The notes beneath the pieces are model-generated. The model searched no databases and was not told the DNA's origin. It saw only the letters and a list, made by a program, of their open reading frames with translations. From an uncultured Eubacteriales bacterium (lineage in GTDB: Bacteria; Bacillota; Clostridia; Oscillospirales; Acutalibacteraceae), in the NCBI GenBank assembly GCA_934486455.1, contig CAKSPR010000014.1, positions 1-35,379 on the forward strand: a stretch of DNA of 35,379 bases. Reading direction: 5' to 3'. The position numbers and the translations under genes are program-made. Shown here one piece after another: positions 13,083 to 21,278 of this stretch (positions are counted from its first letter, which is position 1; every line of letters starts with the position of its first letter).

Positions 13083-15719
13083 ATGTCGCATCCCGACCGC
13101 ATTTACGGTCTTTCGGCCGATCAGGTCAGGCAAAGAATAAAGGACGGCCAAACAAACGCCGTTTCGGCTCAGGCCGGAAAAAGCACCAAGCAGATAATAA
13201 TTTCAAACACCCTTACCTACTTCAATTTTATTTTTGCTGTCATAACGGTGCTTTTGTGCATTGCCGGCTCTTTCAGAAATCTCACATTTTTGCCCATCGT
13301 CATCGGCAACACACTTGTGGGAATCTTTCAGGAGCTGCGCGCCAAAAAGACCCTCGATAAAATGAAGCTGTTAAACGCTCCCCACGCCGCCGTTATACGG
13401 GACGGCACCGAAATGAGACTTAAATCCGAAAGCCTCGTTTTGGGCGACATTGTGATTTTCTCGGCGGGAGATCAGATATGCGCCGACGCTCGGATCATAG
13501 AGGGAAGCGTTACCGTAAACGAAGCCCTTTTGACCGGCGAACAGGACGAAATCTCCAAAGAGCCGTCGGACAGCCTGCTTTCGGGGAGCTTTGTAACGGC
13601 GGGAAAATGTCTTGCCCGTCTCGAAAGGGTGGGAAACGACTCCTACATCTCAAAGCTGACCGAACAGGCCAAGGTTTTAGACGACAGAGAGCAGTCGGAA
13701 ATGATCCGTTCGATAAACAAAATCGTAAAATGGATGGGTATAATACTCATTCCCATCGGGGCGCTGCTTTTTTACCAGGCGCGGTTTGTAAGCGGGTCAT
13801 CCTTCGCCGACAGTGTAGCCTCATCCGTCGCCGCCGTCATCGGAATGATTCCCGAGGGGCTGTATCTTCTCACCACCGTAGCACTTGCTCTGGGCACTAT
13901 ACGCCTTGCAAAAAGCAAGGTGCTGCTTAACGACATGAAAAGCATAGAGGCTCTCGCCCGCGTGGATGTGCTTTGCGTAGACAAGACCGGAACCATAACC
14001 GAGCCGAAAATGCAGGTAAACGGATTTATTCCCTTTAACCGCCAAGGTCTGCCCGACGGGATTTTGGCCGAGCAAATGCTTAAAAGCTATGTGGCCGCCT
14101 CAAAAGACACCGGTGCGACCATGGATTCGCTGAGAGATTTTTTTGAAGGCCTCGCAAAGGGCAAAACAACCGTTCCGAATTTTATAGGGCAAAGTTTTTC
14201 CCCTGAAGACGCGGGTCAAAAGGGCCCGGACGGTCAGATTGTTCAAAACGGCAGCCCGATCAACGCCCTTAATGTCGACGGTCGGGTGAACGGCAGCAAC
14301 CTTAACGGACAAAGCACAAATGACGGTCAAGCTGCCGAAGGCCGCGATGCCCAAAACAACAGAAGGGTCGATTTAAACGCCTTGGCAAAAGCGCCTTTGC
14401 TTTCTCCGATCTCGGTAATTCCTTTTTCCTCCTCGACAAAATACGGAGCCGCCGAATTCAAAAACGGAGTCTGGATACTGGGTGCGCCGGAATTTGTACT
14501 CAAAGACATTGATAGGGATATAAAGGAAAAAATCGCCGAATATGCCGAAAAGGGCTACCGTGTGCTGATCTTTGCCTTTCAAAATGTGCCTCTTTCAAAG
14601 GAGGCCGGTCCTTCCGAAAGCGCCGTTCCCGCGGGCATCGTGATAATTTCAAATGCCATAAGGAAAAACGCCCCCGCCACATTCAGATACTTTAAAAGCC
14701 AGGGCGTTACCATAAAGGTCATTTCGGGAGACAATCCGAAAACCGTTTCGGAAATTGCCAAAAACGCCGGCATCGACAATTACGACAGTTTTATCGACGC
14801 CTCTCTCCTCGACACCGAGCAAAAAATCAACCAAGCAGCCGAAAAATATACCGTATTCGGCAGGGTTACCCCCCGCCAGAAGCAACTGCTTGTCAGGGCG
14901 CTTAAAGCAAAAAAACACACGGTGGCAATGACCGGCGACGGCGTAAACGACATTTTGGCCATGAAGGACGCCGATTGCGGCATCGCCATGGCCTCGGGAA
15001 GCGAGGCGGTTTCCCAGGCGGCCAATGTGGTGCTTCTCGATTCCGACTTTGCCCGCATGCCCAAGGTCGTGGGTGAGGGGCGAAGGGTGGTCAACAACAT
15101 CCGACGGTCGGCCAGCCTTTTTCTTGTAAAAAACATTTTTTCACTTCTGCTTGCGGTTATATCGGTAATACTCGGTATGGTCTATCCCCTCGAGCCCTCC
15201 CACATATCCCTCATAAGCATGTTCACCATCGGTCTCCCGGGATTTTTGCTGGCTCTCGAATCAAACAACACACCCATAACCGATCATTTTCTAAAAAACG
15301 TACTTATGCGCTCGCTTCCCGCCGGAATAACCGATGCCGTTATTGTGGCCTCCCTAACCTACTCGGGACAGCTTTTCGGCATCGACAAAAGCGGTGTTTC
15401 GACCGCCGCCACGCTTGTACTGTCGGTTGTGGGATTTATGATAGTCAAAAAAATAAGCACCCCCTTAAACAGCTATCGCCTGTGCGTATTGCTGTTTAAC
15501 ATCGCGGGAATGCTTTGCTGCTTTGTATTTATTCCGTCACTCTTTTCGGTGGTGCATCTCCCCGCAAACATTGCCCAGCTTGTCATTGTTTTCTCCTTGG
15601 CGGCCGAATCGCTGCTGAGAGCGCTGACTCTCATAGTTGAAAAGAGCAAATCTCCGAAGGGAACGAACAAGTCAAAAAGGAACAAGAAAGCAAAAAGTCC
15701 CAAAAATAAAGCGGCTTAA
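13083..15719 (+). CDS. P-type cation-transporting ATPase, CtpE-like
   Basis: The 878-residue membrane ATPase has the phosphorylation motif DKTGT at Asp300, the actuator sequence LTGEQDEISK near residue 155, and the hinge motif TGDGVND at residues 617-623. Membrane-helix-4 carries GMIPEGLYLLTTVALALG. The PEGL motif and short C-terminal membrane region resemble mycobacterial CtpE, reported as a calcium importer; ion specificity here is inferred only from that. The nucleotide-binding domain carries an odd insert at about residues 370-434, very rich in Asn, Gly, Asp and Gln. The basic C-terminus (SKRNKKAKSPKNK) is probably cytoplasmic. GGAGGATAGATT precedes the ATG. The acetyltransferase lies 85 nt upstream. 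Confidence 0.92.
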   Translation: MSHPDRIYGLSADQVRQRIKDGQTNAVSAQAGKSTKQIIISNTLTYFNFIFAVITVLLCIAGSFRNLTFLPIVIGNTLVGIFQELRAKKTLDKMKLLNAPHAAVIRDGTEMRLKSESLVLGDIVIFSAGDQICADARIIEGSVTVNEALLTGEQDEISKEPSDSLLSGSFVTAGKCLARLERVGNDSYISKLTEQAKVLDDREQSEMIRSINKIVKWMGIILIPIGALLFYQARFVSGSSFADSVASSVAAVIGMIPEGLYLLTTVALALGTIRLAKSKVLLNDMKSIEALARVDVLCVDKTGTITEPKMQVNGFIPFNRQGLPDGILAEQMLKSYVAASKDTGATMDSLRDFFEGLAKGKTTVPNFIGQSFSPEDAGQKGPDGQIVQNGSPINALNVDGRVNGSNLNGQSTNDGQAAEGRDAQNNRRVDLNALAKAPLLSPISVIPFSSSTKYGAAEFKNGVWILGAPEFVLKDIDRDIKEKIAEYAEKGYRVLIFAFQNVPLSKEAGPSESAVPAGIVIISNAIRKNAPATFRYFKSQGVTIKVISGDNPKTVSEIAKNAGIDNYDSFIDASLLDTEQKINQAAEKYTVFGRVTPRQKQLLVRALKAKKHTVAMTGDGVNDILAMKDADCGIAMASGSEAVSQAANVVLLDSDFARMPKVVGEGRRVVNNIRRSASLFLVKNIFSLLLAVISVILGMVYPLEPSHISLISMFTIGLPGFLLALESNNTPITDHFLKNVLMRSLPAGITDAVIVASLTYSGQLFGIDKSGVSTAATLVLSVVGFMIVKKISTPLNSYRLCVLLFNIAGMLCCFVFIPSLFSVVHLPANIAQLVIVFSLAAESLLRALTLIVEKSKSPKGTNKSKRNKKAKSPKNKAA

Positions 15720-15741
15720 AAAAGCTGTTTAAAAATAAGAG

Positions 15742-15780
15742 CCCTCGCTCAAAAGGCTTGCGCCTTGGGCGAGGGTTTTT
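15742..15780 (+). terminator. Terminator of the P-type ATPase gene
   Basis: A long stem starts CCCTCGC and ends GCGAGGG (15742-15775) with an inner GGC/GCC helix. A T5 tract follows. Confidence 0.85.
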
Positions 15781-15868
15781 AATTTAAGACTGTAAAGGCC
15801 GTTCGCAATAAATCCCGTTCGTCCGCCGTCGGAGGAGCGGTGCCGACAGGACTGCACCTGCCGCAAAA

Positions 15869-16777
15869 TCATATTTCCCTTGATTCAAAAAGCTTTAATA
15901 TGTGTTCTCCTTCGGCAAGTCCCTCGGAGAAGGCGGTGGCGCTTCCTGCGGCCGTTCCGAGCCGTAAGGCGTAATCGAAATCTCCCGTTTTTTCATATCC
16001 GGCAATAAATCCCGCCACCATGGAATCTCCCGCTCCGACCGTGTTGACCGTTTTGCCCGAAAAGGCTGCGGAAAAGTGCTTCTGTCCGTTTCGGTCGACC
16101 AAAACAGCGCCCTCCTTGCCCATGGAAACAAGCACATTTTCGGCGCCCTCCCGTTTCATCCTTTGGGCATACACTGCCGCCTCTTTCGCGTCCTCGATTT
16201 TCACGCCGAAAAGCTCTCCCAGCTCCTCGGCATTAGGCTTTATAAGAAACGGACGATATTTTAAAGCCTTTTCAAGCAGCCCTCCCTCGGCGTCGACAAC
16301 GGCCCTGACCCCTTTGGGCAAAAGCCTTTCGAGAATTTTCTCGTAGGTGTCCGACGGCATGCATTTGGGCACGCTTCCCGAAAGAATAAGCAGGTCGTTC
16401 TGATTTAAGCGGTCAAGCTTTTCAAAAAGCTCGGCTGTTTCATTTTCGTCTATTTGCGGGCCGGCTGTGTTTATATCGGTCTCGACTCCCTCCCGCAGCT
16501 TAACATTAATGCGGGTAAAGCCGTTTTTAAGGCGGACAAAGTCGGCGGCAATTCCCTTTTTTGAAAGATCGTCCTCAATGGCAAGCCCGGTAAATCCCGC
16601 CGAAAATCCCAGCGCAACGGATTTAACCCCGAGAACCTCAAGCACCTTCGAAACGTTTATTCCCTTTCCGCCGAAAAAGACATTTTCCGAGCGGCTGCGG
16701 TTTATCTCGCCCCTTTTAAGCTCGTCCATGTAAACAGTATAATCCACGGCGGGATTAAGGGTAACGGTATATATCAT
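15869..16777 (-). CDS. PfkB-family phosphosugar kinase, 1-phosphofructokinase-like
   Basis: The 302-residue kinase begins MIYTVTLNPAVDYTVYM, the standard start of the FruK/LacC branch of the PfkB family. It has the substrate loop FFGGKGINVSKVLEVLG near residue 34 and the C-terminal PfkB signature VNTVGAGDSMVAGFIAG near residue 245, containing the catalytic aspartate. The reaction would be ATP-dependent phosphorylation of fructose 1-phosphate or tagatose 6-phosphate. No fructose PTS or FruR regulator gene is adjacent, so I leave the symbol empty. The frame extends to 16819, but AAAGGAG lies 9 nt before the ATG at 16777 and the family N-terminus starts there. Confidence 0.92.
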   Translation of the reverse strand: MIYTVTLNPAVDYTVYMDELKRGEINRSRSENVFFGGKGINVSKVLEVLGVKSVALGFSAGFTGLAIEDDLSKKGIAADFVRLKNGFTRINVKLREGVETDINTAGPQIDENETAELFEKLDRLNQNDLLILSGSVPKCMPSDTYEKILERLLPKGVRAVVDAEGGLLEKALKYRPFLIKPNAEELGELFGVKIEDAKEAAVYAQRMKREGAENVLVSMGKEGAVLVDRNGQKHFSAAFSGKTVNTVGAGDSMVAGFIAGYEKTGDFDYALRLGTAAGSATAFSEGLAEGEHILKLFESREI

Positions 16778-16880
16778 CCGCTGCATCTCCTTTTCATCTG
16801 ATTTCACGGTTTTTTTCATCGGGCAATTCTTTTGTCTGCCGCACCAAAACCGCTTGCATCAATATCATCTGTTAATTAAA

Positions 16881-16909
16881 ACCATATCATACCGCCGCAA
16901 AATAGTCAA
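16881..16909 (-). promoter_or_regulatory. Possible promoter of the phosphosugar kinase gene
   Basis: On the minus strand TTGACT (16904-16909) and TATGGT (16881-16886) are 17 nt apart. The -10 box is weak. Confidence 0.4.
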
Positions 16910-16954
16910 TAGTCTTTAATGAACGCAAGCCCCAAAAAAAGCGCCTTGAAACGG

Positions 16955-16983
16955 TTGCGATTTATAAATTATTGTGCTATACT
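16955..16983 (+). promoter_or_regulatory. Predicted promoter of the ACT-MBL fusion gene
   Basis: TTGCGA (16955-16960) and TATACT (16978-16983) are 17 nt apart. Transcription from here would start downstream of any in-frame start near 16972, which supports translation from the GTG at 17119. Confidence 0.6.
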
Positions 16984-17118
16984 TTTGACGGAAAAAGGCA
17001 AGTGCCGCGCCATATAAACGGTTTAATTAAACGGAAAAGACTTTTAAAAAAACGGCATTCCCCACGGTCCGACCTTTCGCCGGCTTTTTTCAAAAATATT
17101 ATAAAAAGGGTGAGACTT

Positions 17119-18561
17119 GTGAAAAAAACATATATAACCGTTCTTCCCGACCATTTCGGAGCATTTTTAAAGGCCAACCGTTGTTTTGAAAAGCTGGGCA
17201 TAAACATAACCCGCGTGAGCTACAACAAGGCCATCGACTCACACACTCTTTTTATCGACGCCGAAGGCTCAAAGGAACAACTGGAAAAGGCCGACATTGA
17301 GCTTAAAAAGATCGGATACCTCGAAAACCGAAAAAAAGACCCCTCGGTTGTGCTTTTGGAGTTTTTACCCGAAAACAAGCCCGGCGGCGGTACAAAGATT
17401 TTAGAGCTTATAAGCAAATTCAATTTTAACATATCATACATCAGCGCAAGCCCCTGCTCAGGAGACCGCCAGAGCTTTAAGCTCGGTCTTTTTATAACCG
17501 ACAGGAAACAGCTTGACAGCTTTCTCGAGCTTGCAAAAGACATTTGTCCCGTGCGGCTTTTGGATTATGACTCCGCCAGAAAAAATTACGACAACAGCAT
17601 TTTTTATCAGTCCTTTGTCAAGGGACTTTCCTCCAACATCAAGCTTTCCGCGGAAACCGAAAGCGAGCTTGCCGTTAATGCCAACCTTGCAATGCAAACC
17701 CTTGACGAACAAGGTCTTTCCCCCTACAAAACCTTTGATGTCATCGGGAAAATCGCCGAAATGCTCGGCTCCTTTACCGGCGACAGATTTAATCCCCGCA
17801 TAAGCCGTATGAGCCTGACCGAGCAGACCGAGCTTGTGCTTATCGAGCCGCCCTGCGGAAGCAACACCGCCATTCTCATAAACGGCGGCAAGGCCCTTTT
17901 CATCGATTGCGGCTTTGCGGTTTATAAGGATGAAATGATAAAGATTTTTAAATCGATCTTTGAAAATTATGACACGATGGAAAAAACTCTTTTCATAACC
18001 CATTCGGACATTGACCATTGCGGCCTTATCAACGAGTTTGACAAGGTAATTTCCAGCGCCCGCTCGAAACAAAGCCTTGCTTTAGAATATCAGGGGAAGG
18101 ATAATTTCCGCGAACAAAATGTTTTTCACAAGCCGTACATCAAAATATGCAAGGCGCTGACAGGATACATCCCCTGCCCGCCCGAAAAGGTTGAGACGCC
18201 GTTTGCAAGTCCCGAAAAGCTTACCGAGCCGCTGACCTCGGTTGGATTTTTTGATTTTTGCGATCTTCATTTTGAGGTTTACGAGGGCGCAGGCGGTCAC
18301 ATTGTCGGCGAAACGGTTCTTATAGATTACGGTCATCATATAGCCTTTACCGGCGACATATTCGTTAACATAAAGGGCTTTACAAAGGAGCAGGCTCAGT
18401 TCAACGGCCTCGCCCCCATTCTTATGACCTCTGTGGACACCGAAAAAGACCTTTGCAGAAAAGAAAGAGAGGCCCTGATCGGAAGGCTCGGAGTGGGCAT
18501 GTGGCGGGTTTTCGGCGCCCACGGGGCGTGCAGTAATTTCAATGTCTGCTGCGAGAAATAA
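17119..18561 (+). CDS. ACT-ACT-metallo-beta-lactamase-fold fusion protein
   Basis: The 480-residue protein starts at GTG with AAGGGTGAG upstream. Residues 1-70 (KKTYITVLPDHFGAFLKANR) and about 75-145 (SVVLLEFLPENKPGGGTKIL) each look like an ACT-type ligand-binding domain. A helical linker follows. From about residue 245 there is a metallo-beta-lactamase-fold domain with GSNTAILINGGKALFIDCG, the metal motif HSDIDHCG (His295 to Gly302), the GGHIVGE histidine block near residue 394 and the HHIAFTGDIF metal-bridging aspartate block. The metal motif is HxDxDH rather than HxHxDH, as in some ComEC-like hydrolases. ACT domains usually sense amino acids, so a metabolite-regulated hydrolase is plausible. 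The substrate is unknown. No signal peptide is seen. Confidence 0.8.
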   Translation: MKKTYITVLPDHFGAFLKANRCFEKLGINITRVSYNKAIDSHTLFIDAEGSKEQLEKADIELKKIGYLENRKKDPSVVLLEFLPENKPGGGTKILELISKFNFNISYISASPCSGDRQSFKLGLFITDRKQLDSFLELAKDICPVRLLDYDSARKNYDNSIFYQSFVKGLSSNIKLSAETESELAVNANLAMQTLDEQGLSPYKTFDVIGKIAEMLGSFTGDRFNPRISRMSLTEQTELVLIEPPCGSNTAILINGGKALFIDCGFAVYKDEMIKIFKSIFENYDTMEKTLFITHSDIDHCGLINEFDKVISSARSKQSLALEYQGKDNFREQNVFHKPYIKICKALTGYIPCPPEKVETPFASPEKLTEPLTSVGFFDFCDLHFEVYEGAGGHIVGETVLIDYGHHIAFTGDIFVNIKGFTKEQAQFNGLAPILMTSVDTEKDLCRKEREALIGRLGVGMWRVFGAHGACSNFNVCCEK

Positions 18562-18641
18562 AATGAAAGACATCGGCTCGCAAGGCCGTTGAAAAATCCG
18601 GCAAGGTGCCGGGTATTACCCTTAAAGTCAGGAGATTTTTT

Positions 18642-19286
18642 ATGAAACACAAGCTTGCAATTTTTGATATGGACGGAACAATTCTCGACACCCTCGCAGA
18701 CCTTAAAAACAGTATGAATTACACCCTCGAACAATTTAATTGTCCAAAAAGAACTCTTGACGAAGTGCGGCTTTTCGTCGGAAACGGCATAAGAAATCTT
18801 ATAATCCGCGCCGCGCCTCCCGCCACCGATGAGAACACGATAGACAAAATGTTTGCGGTTTTCAACGAGCATTATGCCGTCCACTGCAACGACAACACCC
18901 GCCCCTACGACGGTATCGCCGACCTTTTAAAGCAGCTTCGCATAAACGGTGTCAAGACTGCCGTCGTATCAAACAAGGCAGATTATGCCGTCCAGACGCT
19001 TGTCGAAAAATTCTTCAGCGGGCTTTTCGATTATGCCGTCGGTGAAAAGGCGGGAGTGAGAAAAAAGCCCTGCCCCGACTCGGTAAACGAGGTTTTGAAA
19101 ACCCTTAACATCGACCGAAAGGACGCCGTTTATATCGGCGATTCGGAGGTCGACATTGCCACGGCCGAAAATGCAAAAATGGATTGTATCTCGGTAGACT
19201 GGGGTTTCAGGGATCGGAATGTGCTTATAAAAAACGGCGCAACCGTCATTGTTTCGAAAACGGACAGGCTTTCAGAGGAAATATAA
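18642..19286 (+). CDS. HAD-superfamily phosphatase, phosphoglycolate-phosphatase-like
   Basis: The 214-residue protein has the three HAD motifs: the nucleophile loop IFDMDGTILDT at residue 7, the motif II region AVVSNKADYAV near residue 107, and AVYIGDSEVDIATAENA near residue 165 (motif IV). The helical cap between residues 17 and 85 is the size found in Gph and beta-phosphoglucomutase relatives. The likely activity is hydrolysis of a small phosphate ester such as phosphoglycolate; specificity cannot be assigned. I chose the ATG at 18642 because CAGGAG lies 7 nt upstream. It follows the ACT-MBL gene by 80 nt and may share its transcript. Confidence 0.9.
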   Translation: MKHKLAIFDMDGTILDTLADLKNSMNYTLEQFNCPKRTLDEVRLFVGNGIRNLIIRAAPPATDENTIDKMFAVFNEHYAVHCNDNTRPYDGIADLLKQLRINGVKTAVVSNKADYAVQTLVEKFFSGLFDYAVGEKAGVRKKPCPDSVNEVLKTLNIDRKDAVYIGDSEVDIATAENAKMDCISVDWGFRDRNVLIKNGATVIVSKTDRLSEEI

Positions 19287-19366
19287 CCTCCAACCGCTTA
19301 GCAAGGTGCGTACAGCGATACACTTCTTTAAAAACACAATTCAATCACACAGCTTAACAGCAAAAG

Positions 19367-19404
19367 AAAAACAGGACCTCGGCCAAAACCGAAGCCCTGT
19401 TTTT
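19367..19404. terminator. Bidirectional terminator
   Basis: The arms AAAAACAGG and CCTGTTTTT with an imperfect inner TCGG/CCGA helix lie between the HAD gene and the convergent surface protein gene. T-runs are available on both strands. Confidence 0.75.
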
Positions 19405-19413
19405 CACTTTATA

Positions 19414-20181
19414 TCAATCCTCATTTTTTCTGCGTTTTAAGGCAAAGAAAACATAATACAAAACAAAGCCCTCTGCCGTAATCATAAGTCCAAAGGCGAT
19501 TTTCAAAAGTGCGGTGCCGTCCCCCGTCTTCGGCGCGTCGCCCTTGCTGCCGTCGGTTTTTCCTTCGGTCTGTTCCCCCGTCATACCATTGTTCTTTCCG
19601 CCGTCAAAATCCTTTCCGGCAAGAAGATAATACTCGGTGTTTCCGGTGGTTATTCTGTGGCCGCCGTTTAAAAATTCGGCAGGGGTGCCAAACAGTTTTC
19701 CGTCAAAGCCGAGACCGTATACATCGGCATATCTGTAATCCTCTCCGGCAATGGAGAAAAAGACCTGTGTACCGGGGTCGACCTGAATCTTGTTGTCCTT
19801 CTCGTCAAGATAGAAAATGTCCAGGGGAAAAATCCTGTTCGAAAGACCCCGGGCGCATTTCATAAACCAGACATAGGCTTCGCCGTTTTCGGGCGTAACC
19901 TCGCGAACAACAAGGCGCAGCCCCTTTCGGGGAGACTCGGGTATGCTGACCGTCAATCCACCCTTTGTTTTAACGACATAGCTGCCGTTTCCGTCCTCGT
20001 CCTCTCCGTAATATTTGTTAAGATCCCCCGTCCCGGGGATATATCGAACATAAACCGAGTGAGCCGAAAAATCGTCAATTGTATTGATAAAGTCATGCTG
20101 CCTGTCAACAGCAGCAAAGCAGGAAAGAGACAAGACCGAAATAATAGCCGTGCAAAGAGCAACCGAAATCAGTCTTTTCAT
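19414..20181 (-). CDS. Cell-wall-anchored surface protein with PKTGD sorting signal
   Basis: The 255-residue protein starts at the second ATG (20181), which sits 6 nt after AGGAGG; the earlier ATG abuts the box. Residues 1-22 form a signal peptide. The body includes SVYVRYIPGTGD near residue 42, GLRLVVREV near residue 86, EAYVWFMKCARG and PLDIFYLDE, a block I associate with Clostridial surface proteins but cannot name. A Gly/Lys/Thr-rich linker leads to APKTGD near residue 216, then a hydrophobic helix and KRRKNED. That is a sortase substrate tail of the (N/A)PKTG variety. It is the 3'-most gene of the surface cluster. Its YVRY motif faintly recalls the region just before the WGxMxF core of the secreted paralogues. 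No sortase gene is in the window. Confidence 0.82.
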   Translation of the reverse strand: MKRLISVALCTAIISVLSLSCFAAVDRQHDFINTIDDFSAHSVYVRYIPGTGDLNKYYGEDEDGNGSYVVKTKGGLTVSIPESPRKGLRLVVREVTPENGEAYVWFMKCARGLSNRIFPLDIFYLDEKDNKIQVDPGTQVFFSIAGEDYRYADVYGLGFDGKLFGTPAEFLNGGHRITTGNTEYYLLAGKDFDGGKNNGMTGEQTEGKTDGSKGDAPKTGDGTALLKIAFGLMITAEGFVLYYVFFALKRRKNED

Positions 20182-20300
20182 TTTCATCCTCCTAATCGAA
20201 AATCAGGACATCCTAACGATGTATTTTAAGTTTAGTGAATTGCAAATTTAAACGTGCTGTCGGCAATTACCCAAAACCGATTGTTTTCCTGTGCATCCCG

Positions 20301-20331
20301 TCGGCCAAACAGCAAATCATCGGCCAAACAG
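20301..20331. repeat. Two direct copies of TCGGCCAAACAG
   Basis: Identical 12-bp copies at 20301-20312 and 20320-20331 are separated by 7 nt, in the spacer between the two surface-cluster genes. They could be a paired operator or a remnant of local duplication. Confidence 0.7.
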
Positions 20332-20369
20332 ATCATCCATTTTATTAACCGTCTCACCGACCTTAAGCC

Positions 20370-20918
20370 TTATTGCGGACAGCTGACCGTTGTGCCAAGG
20401 GAGGCTTCGCCGGTGCTGTAATAGGTTTCAGGCTCATATCCCATAAGCTTTAATGTAATTTCCTCGCCGTCCTTCGGCAAAACATCAAATTTAACCGATT
20501 TAACATACTGACCGGGAAAAATAAGGCCGGTCTGTCCTAAAATATTGCCCTTGGAATCGAGCACCCTGACCTTTAAAAGATCGGTGTTTTCCGCGGAATT
20601 GGTCAGATAAATGTCGGCAAAACCGTCCTTAACAATAACATTTCCGCAAATGCTGGCGCGATAGGCCATTCCGGCCTGGTAGATTTCACTGTATCCCAGT
20701 CCGTCGGGCACATCGGGCACGCCGTTTTCGGCCGCAGGATCAGCCTCGGGTTTAACGAATTTTGCCGCGGTGCTGCGCTTTTGTCCGGAAAAAAATTCAT
20801 AGGCTCCCTCGGCAGAGCCCGGAACAAAAACCAATATTCCCGCTATAACCGTCAAAACGGCGCATACCGCCGCCATTATTTTCATTGCTTTTTTCTCATG
20901 GGGCCTCTTCTGACTCAT
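20370..20918 (-). CDS. Single-pass membrane protein with extracytoplasmic beta domain
   Basis: The 182-residue protein has a basic N-terminus (SQKRPHEKKAMK) and one membrane helix at about residues 13-33, so the remainder lies outside the cell. A low-complexity linker with Pro, Glu and Ala leads to a C-terminal domain at about residues 95-182. That domain has alternating beta strands, including FADIYLTNSAENTDLLKVRV, GNILGQTGLIFPGQYVKSV and a final TYYSTGEASLGTTVS. The order and motifs (N-x-A strand, 'G-x-I', 'PGxYxKxV', closing strand) match the C-terminal domain of the anchored protein at the other end of the cluster (24098-24673). TGGAGATTTT precedes the ATG. The function is unknown; I suggest a membrane tether or assembly base for the secreted subunits. 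Confidence 0.8.
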   Translation of the reverse strand: MSQKRPHEKKAMKIMAAVCAVLTVIAGILVFVPGSAEGAYEFFSGQKRSTAAKFVKPEADPAAENGVPDVPDGLGYSEIYQAGMAYRASICGNVIVKDGFADIYLTNSAENTDLLKVRVLDSKGNILGQTGLIFPGQYVKSVKFDVLPKDGEEITLKLMGYEPETYYSTGEASLGTTVSCPQ

Positions 20919-21278
20919 AAAATCTCCATTCTGATGACTTGTGTCGGCGTATTTAACAACCCCTTCTCACCTCGCCGACGCCTTAACGGCGCATTTCGGG
21001 ATTTTTCCGCGGCTCTCGGTGAAAAACAGGGCCTTGCATTTGCACTTATGTCGCACTCGGCAGGAACAAACCGCAAGCCTATTTCAAAAGCCTTTTAAAA
21101 AGCTTTTTCTAAAAATCGGTTTGACCCTCCCGGGTACAGCATAAATGGGGTTTAATATATTTATCGCATTTTCCGAAACCGAGGGAGAAGGAGGTTTCAA
21201 CAAAAAAGACACCGCATTTCTCCCTCGGCATATTTGTTTTTTCAAGACCAAAGCAGCCTTTTTTAGGACTTTAAACCT
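20919..21278. other. Intergenic region inside the surface cluster
   Basis: This 360-nt gap contains an 11-bp inverted repeat CCGAGGGAGAA/TTCTCCCTCGG (21179-21189 and 21218-21228) just downstream of the preceding paralogue gene. It also has several short GC hairpins closer to the next start. I found no confident promoter, riboswitch or gene. Confidence 0.5.
21179..21228. terminator. Possible terminator or processing hairpin
   Basis: An 11-bp perfect inverted repeat with a 28-nt loop lies about 50 nt after the paralogue stop codon. No long T-run follows on the minus strand, so termination is uncertain. Confidence 0.4.

Larger units (their letters stand above)
16778..17118. other. Divergent intergenic region with two promoters
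   Basis: The gap holds a weak predicted kinase promoter on the minus strand (16881-16909) and a better promoter for the plus-strand fusion gene (16955-16983). The plus-strand leader is about 130 nt and ends in AAAGGGTGAG. It includes a pyrimidine-rich stretch CGCCGGCTTTTTTC near 17080 that could be part of an attenuator, although the matching stem is weak. Confidence 0.5.
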
